Below are positions 41,625-51,300 of a stretch of 58,572 nucleotides of DNA, in pieces; the stretch's first letter is position 1, and each line of letters begins with the position of its first letter. The stretch covers positions 1-58,572 of the forward strand of contig NZ_FOLC01000027.1 of assembly GCF_900112135.1 (NCBI RefSeq), read 5' to 3'. A model generated the notes under the pieces. That model was given only the letters and a program-made list of their open reading frames with translations. It ran no database searches and was not told the DNA's origin. Origin of the DNA: Collimonas sp. OK412 (lineage in GTDB: Bacteria > Pseudomonadota > Gammaproteobacteria > Burkholderiales > Burkholderiaceae_D). Both the position numbers and the translations under genes were made by a program.

Positions 41625-43352
41625 TCAGTTTTGCAGACCGCGAGGGATCGCGCTCAGCAACTGGCGAGTGTAAGGATGGGTCGGATTGTGGTACAGCTCA
41701 TCCGAATTGGCCAGCTCCACCACTTTGCCCTGGTGCATCACCATCACCTGGTCGGCCAGGTATTTGACTACCGACAGGTCATGCGAGATGAAGATGTAGC
41801 TCATGCCGAACTCTTCCTGCAAGTCCTGCAGCAGGTTCAACACCTGGGCCTGCACCGAAACGTCCAGCGCCGAGACCGATTCGTCGCACACCAGGATTTC
41901 CGGACGCATGGTCAGGCAGCGCGCAATTGCAATCCGCTGCCGCTGGCCGCCCGAGAATTCGTGCGGATAACGATGGTAGGCGACAGGCGGCAGGCCAACC
42001 TTTTGCAGCAGCTGCATGGCCATCTCGGTGCGCTCGTTGTCGTCGCTGCCGATCTGGTGGATACGCATCGGCTCCAGCAGGATCTGGCCGATGGTGAAGC
42101 GCGGGTTGAGCGAGGCGTAGGGATTCTGGAAAATGATCTGGATGCGCCGCTTGTAGGACATGAACTCGCTGTTGGACATGCCGATGATGTCCTTGCCTTC
42201 GAACAGCGCCTGTCCTGATGTCGCCTGGTGCAGGCGCATCAGGGTCAGGCCGACGGTGGTCTTGCCGGAACCGGATTCGCCCACCACGCCCAGCGTCTTG
42301 CCGCGCGCCAGCTTGAACGAGACGTCTTGCACCGCCTTGAATTCCTTGCGGCCGAACAGGCCTTCGCGGAAATAAAAACTCTTGCCCAGGTTGCGCACTT
42401 CCAGCAAGGTATCTTCCTGGCCGCTGCAGCCGCGGCTGCGTTCGCGCAGGTCGAGGTCGGCGCCGTTGTTGCCGTTCATGTAGTCGTTGATCACCGGCAA
42501 GCGCCATGGACGGGTGTCGAGCGAAGGACGGCACATCAGCAAGGCTTTGGTGTACGGGTCCTGCGGCGCTTCAAAGATTTGCCGCACGTCGCCTTTTTCG
42601 CGTACTTCGCCGTGGCGCATGACGATCACTTCATCGGCGATTTCACCGACCAGCGCCAGGTCATGGGTGATGAACAGCACCGACATCTTGTGGCGTTTGC
42701 GCAGGGCCTCGATGAGGTCGATGATCTGCTTCTGGATCGTGACGTCGAGCGCGGTGGTCGGCTCGTCGGCAATCAGCAGCTTGGGTTCGCAGGCGATCGC
42801 CATGGCGATCATCACGCGCTGCTGCTGGCCGCCCGACATCTGGCTCGGATAGGCGTCGATCTTGGTCGCCGGCGAAGGAATCCCGACTTCTTCCAGCAAG
42901 GCGATGGCGCGCGCGCGCGCCTGCTTGGCGTTCATGCCCATATGCAGCCGCAGCACTTCGGCGATCTGGAAGCCGACGGTGAACACCGGGTTGAGCGAGG
43001 TCATCGGTTCCTGGAAAATCATCGAGATTTCCTTGCCGCACATGTCGCGCCGTTCATCGGGCGTCATGGCCAGCAGGTTGCGGCCTTCGAACTCGATGAC
43101 GCTGGTAGCGGCGATGCTGGAATTGTCCTTCGGCAGCAGGCCCATCACGGCCAGCGAGCTGACCGACTTGCCGCTGCCCGATTCGCCCACCAGGGCGACG
43201 GTGGTGTTGTGCGGAATGTCAAAGGAAATGCCCTTGACGGTTTCCACCATGGTCTTTTTGTCGGTGCGGAAACTGACGCGCAAGTCGCGCACGCGCAGCA
43301 AAGGCGCGCCGTTGTGATCAGCTGCGGGTTGGTTGTGGTTGGTCGATTGCAT
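41625..43352 (-). CDS. Oligopeptide ABC transporter, fused double ATP-binding protein (YejF/GsiA-like)
   Basis: A 575-residue protein with two complete nucleotide-binding domains. Domain 1 has Walker A GESGSGKS, signature MSGGQQQRVMIAMAIA and IADEPTTALDV; domain 2 repeats GESGSGKT, FSGGQRQRIAIARCLT and VCDESVSALDVS. The separate C-terminal oligopeptide-type tails are present (DPYTKALL, HPYTRQLL). One fused chain replaces the OppD/OppF pair. AGGAGACATC precedes the ATG. It is the last gene of the minus-strand cluster, eight bases after the permease. Confidence 0.93.
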   Translation of the reverse strand: MQSTNHNQPAADHNGAPLLRVRDLRVSFRTDKKTMVETVKGISFDIPHNTTVALVGESGSGKSVSSLAVMGLLPKDNSSIAATSVIEFEGRNLLAMTPDERRDMCGKEISMIFQEPMTSLNPVFTVGFQIAEVLRLHMGMNAKQARARAIALLEEVGIPSPATKIDAYPSQMSGGQQQRVMIAMAIACEPKLLIADEPTTALDVTIQKQIIDLIEALRKRHKMSVLFITHDLALVGEIADEVIVMRHGEVREKGDVRQIFEAPQDPYTKALLMCRPSLDTRPWRLPVINDYMNGNNGADLDLRERSRGCSGQEDTLLEVRNLGKSFYFREGLFGRKEFKAVQDVSFKLARGKTLGVVGESGSGKTTVGLTLMRLHQATSGQALFEGKDIIGMSNSEFMSYKRRIQIIFQNPYASLNPRFTIGQILLEPMRIHQIGSDDNERTEMAMQLLQKVGLPPVAYHRYPHEFSGGQRQRIAIARCLTMRPEILVCDESVSALDVSVQAQVLNLLQDLQEEFGMSYIFISHDLSVVKYLADQVMVMHQGKVVELANSDELYHNPTHPYTRQLLSAIPRGLQN

Positions 43353-43360
43353 GATGTCTC

Positions 43361-44551
43361 CTATTTCAGCTTCGGATCAAGGGCGTCGCGCAGCGCATCG
43401 GTGAACAGCGAGAACGCCGTCACCAGGATCGCCATGGCGATACTTGCAGCCGCCAGCTGCCACCATTTACCAAGGATTAATTCGTTTTGCGCTTCGTTCA
43501 GCATGCTGCCCCAGGATACGACGCCGACCGGCACGCCGAAGCCGAGGAAGCTCAGGATCACTTCCGACTTGATGAAGCCGACCACCGAGATCGACAGCTG
43601 CACCAGCGACACATGGCTGACGTTAGGGAAGATATGGCCGAACATCTTGCTCCAGTGGCTGGCGCCGATGGCGTCCGCCGCCATCACGTATTCGCGCGAC
43701 TTGTGCTTCATGTATTCGGCGCGGATCAGGCGGTAGGTCCCGGTCCAGCCGGTCAGGCCGAGGATCAGCACGATCGCCATCACGCCCTTTTGCTGCAGCA
43801 CCGCGGCGACCGCCAGGATCAGCAGCAGGTAGGGGATGGAAGTGAAGATGCTGTAGAACCAGTTGAAGGCGTCGTCGATCCAGCCGCCGAAGTAGCCGGA
43901 CACCGCGCCGAAGATGGTGCCGAGGGCAACCGCCAGCAGCGCCGCAACCAGGCCGACGATGATCGAGGTTTCCGCGCCCTTGATGGTTTTCTTGATGATG
44001 TCGTGGCCCCATTTGTCGGCGCCGAACGGCAGGGTAGGCAGGCGGGCCTGCACTACGCTGCCGCCTTTCTTGGCCAGCTCGGCACGGATTTCAGCCATTT
44101 CCGCCGCCAGCGGATCGGCGATGCCGTAATCGTTGGCGATCACCGGCGGCGCGATGGCCACCGTGCCGCTCTTGCGCAGGTCGCGCAAGATGTCGCGCAG
44201 CGGGTCGACCGGGTTTTCCGGCGGCGGCGCTGCGACGACGGCGTCGTTGTCGCTGAAGCCGCGCTCGGCGTCGGTCTGGGCGCCCATGAAAGTAGGCGGC
44301 GCATAGTTGACGCCGATTTCCTTGGCCCAGTCCTTGGCCAGCAGGCCGCTGGCTGACAGCACCAGCATGATCAGGTACAGGCCGACCACGGCCATCGCCG
44401 CCATGGCGACGTGGTCGGCGCGCAAGCGCCGCCAGGCCAGGGCCCACAGGCCTGGCGAATGGGTGGCGCCGGGAGCGCTGTTGAGAGCTACGGTTGCTGC
44501 GGTTGCTTCAGGCGCCGCCTGGGCAGGGGCCGAATTTATACTTTGAGTCAT
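43361..44551 (-). CDS. Oligopeptide ABC permease (OppC/YejE-like)
   Basis: A 396-residue inner-membrane permease. Helix 1 lies in the N-terminal part, followed by a long periplasmic insert of about 130 residues (DNDAVVAAPPPENPVD), longer than in OppC. The conserved core starts FGADKWGHDIIKKTIKGAETS; the ATPase-coupling EAA loop is EYVMAADAIGASHWSKMFGHI followed by FPN. GGAGCCGCC precedes the start. Nine bases separate it from the OppB-like gene. Confidence 0.9.
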   Translation of the reverse strand: MTQSINSAPAQAAPEATAATVALNSAPGATHSPGLWALAWRRLRADHVAMAAMAVVGLYLIMLVLSASGLLAKDWAKEIGVNYAPPTFMGAQTDAERGFSDNDAVVAAPPPENPVDPLRDILRDLRKSGTVAIAPPVIANDYGIADPLAAEMAEIRAELAKKGGSVVQARLPTLPFGADKWGHDIIKKTIKGAETSIIVGLVAALLAVALGTIFGAVSGYFGGWIDDAFNWFYSIFTSIPYLLLILAVAAVLQQKGVMAIVLILGLTGWTGTYRLIRAEYMKHKSREYVMAADAIGASHWSKMFGHIFPNVSHVSLVQLSISVVGFIKSEVILSFLGFGVPVGVVSWGSMLNEAQNELILGKWWQLAAASIAMAILVTAFSLFTDALRDALDPKLK

Positions 44552-44560
44552 GGCGGCTCC

Positions 44561-45499
44561 TTACTTCAGTTGAACGCGTGGGTCGACTGCTTGATACAGC
44601 AAGTCGGTGAGCAGGTTGAATATCATGGTGGCGGCGGCGACGTAGATCGTGATCGCCTTGATCACCGGGAAATCGCTGCGTTCAACCGCCAGGATCACCT
44701 CGCGGCCAATGCCTGGGATCGAGAAGAAGCGCTCGATCAGGAAAGCGCCGATCAGCAGCGCGGGCAGGTTCGACATGACGTTGGTGATGATAGGAATCGC
44801 GGCATTGCGCAAGACGTGCACCCACAGGATGCGGCGTTCCTTGACGCCCTTGGCGCGCGCGGTGCGGACGTAGTCCTGGTTGACTTCGTCCAGCACGAAA
44901 GTGCGGTACAGGCGCAAGCTGGGAGCGATGCTGACCGCCAGCATGATCAGGATCGGCAGCGCCGAATAGTGGAACAGGTTTTCCCAGAAGCTGTTGCCCC
45001 AGCCCTGCACCGGGAACAGGCTCAGCTTGTAGGCGAACCAGTACTGGAACAGGATGATGTAGACCAGGATGCTGATCGACATGCCGACGGTGCAAGCCAC
45101 CATCACCATGCGGTCGACCTTGGAGCCGCGGATGAAGGCTACGGCCAGCGCCAGCGCGACGGCGATCAGGGTTTCCAGGATGGTCAGCGGGATCAGCACG
45201 GTCATGGACGGCCCGAGGCGGGTCATGATGACATTGGCGACCGATTCACCGGTGCTCCAGCTGTTGCCGAAGTTGAAGGTGACGATCTGCTTGATGAAGA
45301 TCCACAGCTGGATGTAATACGGCTGGTCAATCCCCAGCTGGGTGCGGATGTTGGCGATCTGTTGCGGGTTCGACATCTTCCCGGCCAGGATGTAGGCCGG
45401 GTCGCCGCCGACCCAGTTGAACAGGAAAAACACCAGGACGATAACGCCGAGCATGGTCGGCAGCATTTGCCAGAGTCGGCGCAGGATATAAGCGGTCAT
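44561..45499 (-). CDS. Oligopeptide ABC permease (OppB/YejB-like)
   Basis: A 312-residue permease with six helices. It opens AYILRRLWQMLPTMLGVIVL, typical of OppB/DppB; FNFGNSWSTGESVANVIMTR is the usual periplasmic loop, and the EAA loop reads DYVRTARAKGVKERRILWVH with VLRNA. GAGGAGAATATCC precedes the start. It pairs with the OppC-like permease to form the channel. It is twelve bases after the peptidase gene. Confidence 0.92.
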   Translation of the reverse strand: MTAYILRRLWQMLPTMLGVIVLVFFLFNWVGGDPAYILAGKMSNPQQIANIRTQLGIDQPYYIQLWIFIKQIVTFNFGNSWSTGESVANVIMTRLGPSMTVLIPLTILETLIAVALALAVAFIRGSKVDRMVMVACTVGMSISILVYIILFQYWFAYKLSLFPVQGWGNSFWENLFHYSALPILIMLAVSIAPSLRLYRTFVLDEVNQDYVRTARAKGVKERRILWVHVLRNAAIPIITNVMSNLPALLIGAFLIERFFSIPGIGREVILAVERSDFPVIKAITIYVAAATMIFNLLTDLLYQAVDPRVQLK

Positions 45500-45510
45500 G
45501 GATATTCTCC

Positions 45511-47526
45511 TCAGTGCAGGCGCTGGCCTGAAATTTCGGCAAAGAATGCCTTGCTGTTAGGCTCGCGGCCGAGGAAGGTGCTGACCATTTCGCCAGCCGG
45601 CTTTTCGGCGCCGCGCGACAGGATGTCCTGGCGGTACAGGTGGCCTACTTCCGGGTTCATCAGCTTATCGTTATAGCGCGACAGCATGTCCAGCGCCAGC
45701 ACTTCCGACCACATGTAGCCGTAGTAGCCGGCTGCATAGCCGCCCATCAGGTGGCCGAACTGGCCTGGGAACTCGGTGCCTGCCACATAACCGAGCGGCG
45801 TCGCGCCTTCCATCTTTTGCCAGACGGCGAGCGGCTGTTCCTGGTCGGCCTTGTCGTTGTGGATGGCCATGTCATAACCGGCGTACAGCAGCTGGCGGGC
45901 ATAGCGTATGCCGCGGCCGTAGTTGTGGGCTGCGGTCAGGCGCTGCAGCAGGGCGTCGTCGATAGCCGGGCAGGGGCTCTTGCAGAAACCGGCCAGCAGC
46001 GTCAGCGATTCCTTGCGGCGCGCCCATTCTTCGTACATCTGCGATGGCGCTTCGACAAAATCCAGCTCGACGTTGGTGCCGGCCTGGGTCACATACTTGG
46101 TGTTCGACAGCACGCCGTGCAGGACGTGGCCAAATTCGTGCACCAGGGTTTCCAGCTCGTCGCTGTTCAAGCCGTTGCGGTCGAAGTTGGTGACCAGGGT
46201 GGAAACCGGCGTGCGGTGGGCCAGGGTGCTGACGCCGCGCGTGGCCCAGGCTGCCGCATGGCCGTACTTGCCTTCGCGCGGGAACAGGTCGAGGTAGACG
46301 CCGGCGATGCGCTTCTTGCTGGCGCTGTCGATGACGTCGTAGTACTGCACGTCAGGATGCCATACCGGCACCTCGACGCGTTTGAATTCGACGCCGTACA
46401 GAGTGCTGGAAACGTTCAGGATCCAAGGCACGGCGGCATCGGTAGGGAAATATTTGCGCAAGGCTTCCTGGTCGACCTTGTAGCGCGACTGCTTGATTTT
46501 CTGTTGCCAGTATTCGGAATCCCAGCGTTCCAGCTTGGTTTCTGCCAGCGGCGTCTTCAGCGTCTCGGACTTGAACACGCGCAGTTCTTCGATTTCCTTG
46601 ATTTCCAGCTGGGTGACGGCGGTTTGCACTTCCGTCAGGAATTTGTCCACGGTCTGCGGATTCTTGACCATGCGGCGGCGGGTAACCAGGTCGGCATAGC
46701 TAGGCAGGCCGAACAGGGTCGCCATTTCATGGCGCAGGTCCATCGCCTCTTTCAGGATCGGCAGGTTCTTTGGCGTGCCGTGGTTGGCGAACGCGATCTG
46801 GTAGCGGCGGCGCGCATCGCTGTTGTCGGCCGATTCCATGAAGGGCTTGTAGTCGGGGTAATCGAAACCGAGCAGGTAGTTGCCCTTGTCGTCGCGCTTG
46901 GCGCGCGCCAGGTACGCTTCCGGCATGCCTTGCACTTCGGCCGGGGTGAATGCCAGTTTCTGGTTGTTGTCGCGGATGTTGCGCGCGAATTCCTGGCTCA
47001 GTTCGTTGAGTTTGTCGAGGATGGCTTTCATGCGCGCCCGTTTTTCGGGCGCCAGCGAGACACCGGTATCGTCGAAGCTGTAGAGGACATCCTGGCGCAG
47101 CTTTTTTTCCACCGGATCGGCCGGCTGGATGGCCTTGAAGCGGGCGTACAGCTTTTCGTTCTGGAACAGTTCGGTCGACAGCTTGTTGAGGTCGATCAGG
47201 CAGGCTTCGGTGGTGCTGCGGACCTTGGCGTCAGGCGAGACATTGTTGAGGATGTCGACCGGGCCTTGCAAGTCTTCGAAGGCGATCTGCAGGTCGTTCC
47301 ATTCGGTGAGTACTTTCTTGCTGTCCTTGGCGCGCGCCGGCGGCAGCTTTTCCAGTGTCGACACGCGCTTGCGCAGGGTAGTCAGCGTGCTGTCGCACAG
47401 GGTGGGGATGTCGTCCGCTTTCAGCAACGGGATCAACGGGCGTTGCGTGCCTTGGGCGGCTGCCTGGTTCAGCATCAACGTGAATAACGTTGTGGCGACC
47501 GGCAAGAAAAATGATGATGGTTTCAT
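45511..47526 (-). CDS. Secreted M3-family oligopeptidase
   Basis: A 671-residue metallopeptidase with a signal peptide (FFLPVATTLFTLMLNQAAA). The zinc motif is HEFGH at residues 463-467 (ELETLVHEFGHVLHGVLS) with the M3 signature MYEEWARRKESLTLLAGF and EVLALDMLSRYN downstream. M3 enzymes such as Dcp and thimet oligopeptidase cut short peptides, but most are cytoplasmic; here the signal peptide places it in the periplasm. I chose the ATG at 47526, with GAGGAA upstream, over a TTG at 47538. It lies between the SBP genes and the permeases, suggesting it trims peptides before uptake. Confidence 0.88.
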   Translation of the reverse strand: MKPSSFFLPVATTLFTLMLNQAAAQGTQRPLIPLLKADDIPTLCDSTLTTLRKRVSTLEKLPPARAKDSKKVLTEWNDLQIAFEDLQGPVDILNNVSPDAKVRSTTEACLIDLNKLSTELFQNEKLYARFKAIQPADPVEKKLRQDVLYSFDDTGVSLAPEKRARMKAILDKLNELSQEFARNIRDNNQKLAFTPAEVQGMPEAYLARAKRDDKGNYLLGFDYPDYKPFMESADNSDARRRYQIAFANHGTPKNLPILKEAMDLRHEMATLFGLPSYADLVTRRRMVKNPQTVDKFLTEVQTAVTQLEIKEIEELRVFKSETLKTPLAETKLERWDSEYWQQKIKQSRYKVDQEALRKYFPTDAAVPWILNVSSTLYGVEFKRVEVPVWHPDVQYYDVIDSASKKRIAGVYLDLFPREGKYGHAAAWATRGVSTLAHRTPVSTLVTNFDRNGLNSDELETLVHEFGHVLHGVLSNTKYVTQAGTNVELDFVEAPSQMYEEWARRKESLTLLAGFCKSPCPAIDDALLQRLTAAHNYGRGIRYARQLLYAGYDMAIHNDKADQEQPLAVWQKMEGATPLGYVAGTEFPGQFGHLMGGYAAGYYGYMWSEVLALDMLSRYNDKLMNPEVGHLYRQDILSRGAEKPAGEMVSTFLGREPNSKAFFAEISGQRLH

Positions 47527-47578
47527 GCATTTCCTCAAATAAGGGCTGAGTGAAAATTCAAGTTATATGGAAAGGGGT

Positions 47579-47597
47579 GGACGGCTTCCTGCCGTCC
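47579..47597 (-). terminator. Hairpin between the peptidase and SBP genes
   Basis: GGACGGC-TTCCT-GCCGTCC, a 7-bp perfect hairpin just past the first SBP stop codon on the minus strand. It may attenuate rather than end transcription, because the peptidase and permease genes follow. Confidence 0.4.
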
Positions 47598-47603
47598 GCG
47601 GGC

Positions 47604-49403
47604 TTATTTGGTTTTGTCGATGTCGTAGTACATCCATTCGGTAGGCATCACCGGATGCTTCTTGTAGCCGATCACCCTTGGCTGCGCAATCATGTTGCGG
47701 TAACGCGCATAACCGATGCGCGATGGCGAATAGACTTCCAGGATGCGCGTCATCTTGTGGTACAGCAGGTCGCGTTCGGGACCGTCCGGCAGCTTTTGCG
47801 AGGCGGCATAGAGTGTATCGAATTCAGGGATCTTGGTGCAGCCATTGTTGTTCTGGCCGATATTCGGTCCATAGAACAGCTGCATGAAATTGTCGCCGTC
47901 AGGATAGTCTGCGATCCATGGCGCAGTGCGGGTTTGCAGCTGGCACTCTTTTTCTGCCTTGAGCAAGTCAGGAAAGGTTTTCAGGTCGCCGACCATGCGG
48001 ATGTGGATGGTGTCATAGGTTTTTTTCCACATTTCCGATTGCTGCTGGCCGTTCGAATCGGCGCGGGCGGAATAGCGTACCGTCAGCGGTTTGCCGTCCG
48101 GCAGGGTGCGGTAGCCGTCGCTGCCGATCTTGTAGCCGAACTTGTCGAGCAGGGCATTGGCGACTTCCGGTTCGTACTGGATACTGCTCTTGTACCCAGG
48201 GTCGTAGCCGACCACGCCTGGCGGGATCGGGTATTCCAGCGGGATTGCTTCGTCGTTCCAGACCACCTTGATTTCTTCGCGCACGTTGTGCGCCATGGCG
48301 ATGGCGCGTCGGAGCGCGATCTTTTCCTTGCTCAGGCCGCCCAGCACGGGGTCCTTCATGTTCCAGTAGAAGTAGCTGATTTCAGGGTCGACGATACGCG
48401 ACAGCTGAACACCGCGCTTGACGAATTCCGGTTTCAGCTTGCCGCCGGCCATGACTTGCGGCGCCAGCGGGCCTTGCAATTCGGTGATGTCGACTTCGTC
48501 TCCCTCGAATGCCAGCAGGCGCGACTGGTCTTCCACCATCACGCTGATTTCAACGCGGCCGATCTGCGGCATGCGCTTGCCTTTCATCTTGGCCACGATA
48601 GCGGCATCGCCAGGATCGGCGCTAGGCTGGAAATCCCATGTGTAACCGCGGAAGTCCGGGTTGGCGGTCAAGACCATGCGCGAGCCGCGTATCCATTTGC
48701 TCAGGATGTAAGGGCCGGTGCCGACCGGATGCCCCATCACGGTGCCTTGGGCGTCGCGGTATTTTTCGATCACTTCACGCGCCACCGCGCTGGTCGGCTG
48801 GTGCGCCAGGATCATGCCAAGGTTGAAATCGGGCTGTTTCAAGTGGATGCGCAGGGTATAGCGATCCAGCAGTTCGAAACCGGGAACATTGGCGTCGTAG
48901 TCGAAATGGCCGGTTTTCTTGGCTGTTGCGGCAATTTCGTCGAGGCCGACTACTTTGCCTTCCAGCAGCCAGGTTTGCGGCGAAGCCAGCTGCGGATCGA
49001 ACAGGCGTTTCCACGAATAGACGAAATCGGCCATGGTCAGTTCGCGCTTCTTGCCGTTGAATACCGGATCATCGGCAAAGTAGATCCCTTTTTTCAGGCG
49101 GATCGTATAAGTCATGCCGTCGGCGCTGACTTCCGGCAGGGCTGCCGCTGCCGAAGGCATCAGCTTGGCCGGCCGCGCCAGGTATTCGTAGGCGAACAGC
49201 GTTTCAAATACCGACTGGTTCACCAGTTGCGAATACAGGTCGCGCGTCACGGCCGGGTCGAAGCCGGTTTCCGGCGCCACGAAGACGAAGCGCAATACCT
49301 TGTCGGGATCAGCCGGTGAAGTTGGCGCGGCCACCGATACCTTCATCGGCAGGGCGCACGCCAAACACGCAACCAATATCCCGCGTAACCAAAGCGAGTT
49401 CAT
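47604..49403 (-). CDS. Family 5 solute-binding protein (peptide), copy 1
   Basis: A 599-residue periplasmic protein with a signal peptide (ILVACLACALPMKVSVA). SBP_bac_5 features are clear: YEYLARPAKLMP, YTIRLKKGIYFADDPVF, HPVGTGPYILSKWIRGSRMV, KMKGKRMPQIGRVEISVM, AIAMAHNVREEIKVVW and NFMQLFYGPNIGQNNNGC. It captures oligopeptides for the permeases. GGAG precedes the start. It is clearly paralogous to the two SBP genes upstream (same length, same landmarks) but diverged in several blocks. Confidence 0.92.
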   Translation of the reverse strand: MNSLWLRGILVACLACALPMKVSVAAPTSPADPDKVLRFVFVAPETGFDPAVTRDLYSQLVNQSVFETLFAYEYLARPAKLMPSAAAALPEVSADGMTYTIRLKKGIYFADDPVFNGKKRELTMADFVYSWKRLFDPQLASPQTWLLEGKVVGLDEIAATAKKTGHFDYDANVPGFELLDRYTLRIHLKQPDFNLGMILAHQPTSAVAREVIEKYRDAQGTVMGHPVGTGPYILSKWIRGSRMVLTANPDFRGYTWDFQPSADPGDAAIVAKMKGKRMPQIGRVEISVMVEDQSRLLAFEGDEVDITELQGPLAPQVMAGGKLKPEFVKRGVQLSRIVDPEISYFYWNMKDPVLGGLSKEKIALRRAIAMAHNVREEIKVVWNDEAIPLEYPIPPGVVGYDPGYKSSIQYEPEVANALLDKFGYKIGSDGYRTLPDGKPLTVRYSARADSNGQQQSEMWKKTYDTIHIRMVGDLKTFPDLLKAEKECQLQTRTAPWIADYPDGDNFMQLFYGPNIGQNNNGCTKIPEFDTLYAASQKLPDGPERDLLYHKMTRILEVYSPSRIGYARYRNMIAQPRVIGYKKHPVMPTEWMYYDIDKTK

Positions 49404-49445
49404 ACCATGTGTCTCCTTCTAAATATCTCTAGCTAAATAAATTGG

Positions 49446-49474
49446 AGCTGCGGCAGGCAATGTTTGCCGCAGCT
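49446..49474 (-). terminator. Hairpin between SBP copies 1 and 2
   Basis: AGCTGCGGCA and TGCCGCAGCT form a perfect 10-bp stem around a 9-base loop, 30 bases past the copy 2 stop on the minus strand. It probably reduces read-through into copy 1 and the permeases, so the SBPs would be made in excess of the membrane parts. Confidence 0.55.
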
Positions 49475-49503
49475 GGATTGTCTGTTACTGAATAGGTGAT
49501 GAA

Positions 49504-51300
49504 TTAGTGTTTTTCGACATCGATGTATGGCCACTCGGCGTGCAGGATAGGGTGCTTCTTGAAACCCTTGACCCATGGCCGCACCAGCCAGCTGCGGATC
49601 CTGGTCGTGTTCAGGACCCAGGCTGTGTCAGCCTCGACCTGCCGGTTCATCTGCTGGTATATCTGGTTGCGCTCGGGGCCGAGCGGCAGCGCCATCGCTT
49701 TGGCGTAAAGCGAATCGAAAACGGGGGACTGGTAGCAGCCGTGGTTGCCATGGCCGGAATTCGGCCCGTACAGTAACTGCAGGAAATTCTCTGCTTCGGG
49801 ATAGTCGGCCATCCAGGCGGCGCCCCACATCGTCAGTTCGCAGGAAGTGGCGGCCTTCAGGTTGTCGGCGAAATTGCTGACGATGAATTTGGTCTTGATG
49901 CCGACCAGGTCCAGTCCGCGCTTCCAGAGCTCGGACATTTCCTGGCCGATCCCGCCCTGGTTGGAGGTGTACTTGAGCAGCAGCGGCGAGCCGTCGGGCA
50001 TGGTCCGATAGCCGTCGGCGCCGCGCTTGTAGCCGAAGTGATCGAGCAGTTTGTTGGCCAGTGCGGGATCGTAATCGATGCTGGTCCGGTACGCCGGATC
50101 GTAGCCGCCGACTCCGGGCGCAATGATCATTTCCAGTTTCATGGCCTGGCCATTGCGCAATAAAGAGGCTTCTTCCTTGTTGTTATATGCCATTGCTATG
50201 GCGCGCCGCAATGCAATTTTTTCGTTGCTGTAACCGCCTATGACGGGGTCTTTCATGTTCAGGACGGTGTAGGTAATTCCGGTATCGACCACGCGTTGCA
50301 GCTGGATGCCTTGCTCAGCGTAGGCCGGCTTGAGTTTGTCGCCGTCCAGCACGCTTAGCGCTGCAGTATCGGGCATCTTGTCGAAATCGATCTGCTTGCC
50401 CTGGAACGCCAGCCAGCGCGACTGGTTTTCTTCAATGATGCTGATCTCGACACGTCCGATCTGCGGCATTTTCTTGCCTTGCATATCCTTGATTACCTGT
50501 TTGTCGACGGCGTCGGTGGAAGGCTTGAAGTCCCAGGTGTACCCGCGGTATTCAGGGTTGGCGACCAGGACGATTTTACTGCGCGGGACATACTGTTCCA
50601 GCATATAAGGGCCGGTTCCCACCGGATGCTGGCCGGTTTGCTGCCCATAGGCATCGACGGCCTCGCGCGCCATGGCGCCGAAAGCGCTGTAAGCGACCAC
50701 GTTCAGGAAGTTGTAGTCCTTGGCGTTCAGGACGACTTTGAGGGTGTAGCGGTCAGGCGCCTGCAAGCCGGCTATCGGCGTTTCGTAGTTGAAGTGGCCG
50801 GTTTTCTGGGCTTGCGCTGCCAGCTCGTCAAGGCCGGCGATCTTGCCGGCCAGGAAATTGGCGGACGGCGAGCGGTTTTTCGGGTCAAGGACGCGCTTGA
50901 AAGTGTAAATGTAGTCTTCGGCGGTCAATTCCCGCCGTACTCCTTTGAAAGCCGGGTCGGGAGCGAAATAAATGCCCTTCTTGATGTGGAAGGTGTAGGT
51001 CTTGCCATCCTCGCTGATTTCCGGCATCGCTTCCACCGTCTTGGTCACCAGCTTGGCCGGGCGGGCCAGGTAATCGTAGGTAACCAGGGGTTCAAAGATG
51101 ACTTCGCTGACCCAGCCCGAATAGAAATTCTGGGTGCGGGCCATGTCGAAGCCATCGTCTGCGGCTTCGAATGCGGTGCGTATCACTTTCGCGGGATCCG
51201 CCGGATTGGCTTCGGCACTGCCGGCGAAGGTAGCCAGCGCCAGCACGGGCGCCAGGAATAGATGCTTGAACTTGACGAAATTCGACGTTTTACGGATCAT
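49504..51300 (-). CDS. Family 5 solute-binding protein (peptide), copy 2
   Basis: A 598-residue periplasmic protein with a signal peptide (HLFLAPVLALATFAGSAEA). Landmarks match the other copies: PLVTYDYLARPAKLVTK, KGIYFAPDPAFKGVRRELTA, TGPYMLEQYVPRSKIVLVAN, QGKKMPQIGRVEISI, NKLLDHFGYKRGADGYRTMP and NFLQLLYGPNSGHGNHGC. It is closer to copy 3 than to copy 1. The start is the first Met after a weak upstream site. Separate ligands for each copy are likely but unproven. Confidence 0.92.
   Translation of the reverse strand: MIRKTSNFVKFKHLFLAPVLALATFAGSAEANPADPAKVIRTAFEAADDGFDMARTQNFYSGWVSEVIFEPLVTYDYLARPAKLVTKTVEAMPEISEDGKTYTFHIKKGIYFAPDPAFKGVRRELTAEDYIYTFKRVLDPKNRSPSANFLAGKIAGLDELAAQAQKTGHFNYETPIAGLQAPDRYTLKVVLNAKDYNFLNVVAYSAFGAMAREAVDAYGQQTGQHPVGTGPYMLEQYVPRSKIVLVANPEYRGYTWDFKPSTDAVDKQVIKDMQGKKMPQIGRVEISIIEENQSRWLAFQGKQIDFDKMPDTAALSVLDGDKLKPAYAEQGIQLQRVVDTGITYTVLNMKDPVIGGYSNEKIALRRAIAMAYNNKEEASLLRNGQAMKLEMIIAPGVGGYDPAYRTSIDYDPALANKLLDHFGYKRGADGYRTMPDGSPLLLKYTSNQGGIGQEMSELWKRGLDLVGIKTKFIVSNFADNLKAATSCELTMWGAAWMADYPEAENFLQLLYGPNSGHGNHGCYQSPVFDSLYAKAMALPLGPERNQIYQQMNRQVEADTAWVLNTTRIRSWLVRPWVKGFKKHPILHAEWPYIDVEKH

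Noticed and set aside
42228-43736. 502-codon plus-strand frame over the ABC ATPase
   Set aside because: The opposite strand carries two intact Walker A and signature motifs; this frame is His/Arg/Gln-rich noise.
45640-47487. 615-codon plus-strand open frame opposite the M3 peptidase
   Set aside because: It is a GC-driven mirror of a gene with a certain HEFGH motif; it shows no protein-like features and no ribosome site.
47550-49319. 589-codon plus-strand open frame opposite SBP copy 1
   Set aside because: Same mirror effect; the minus-strand SBP is certain by its family landmarks.
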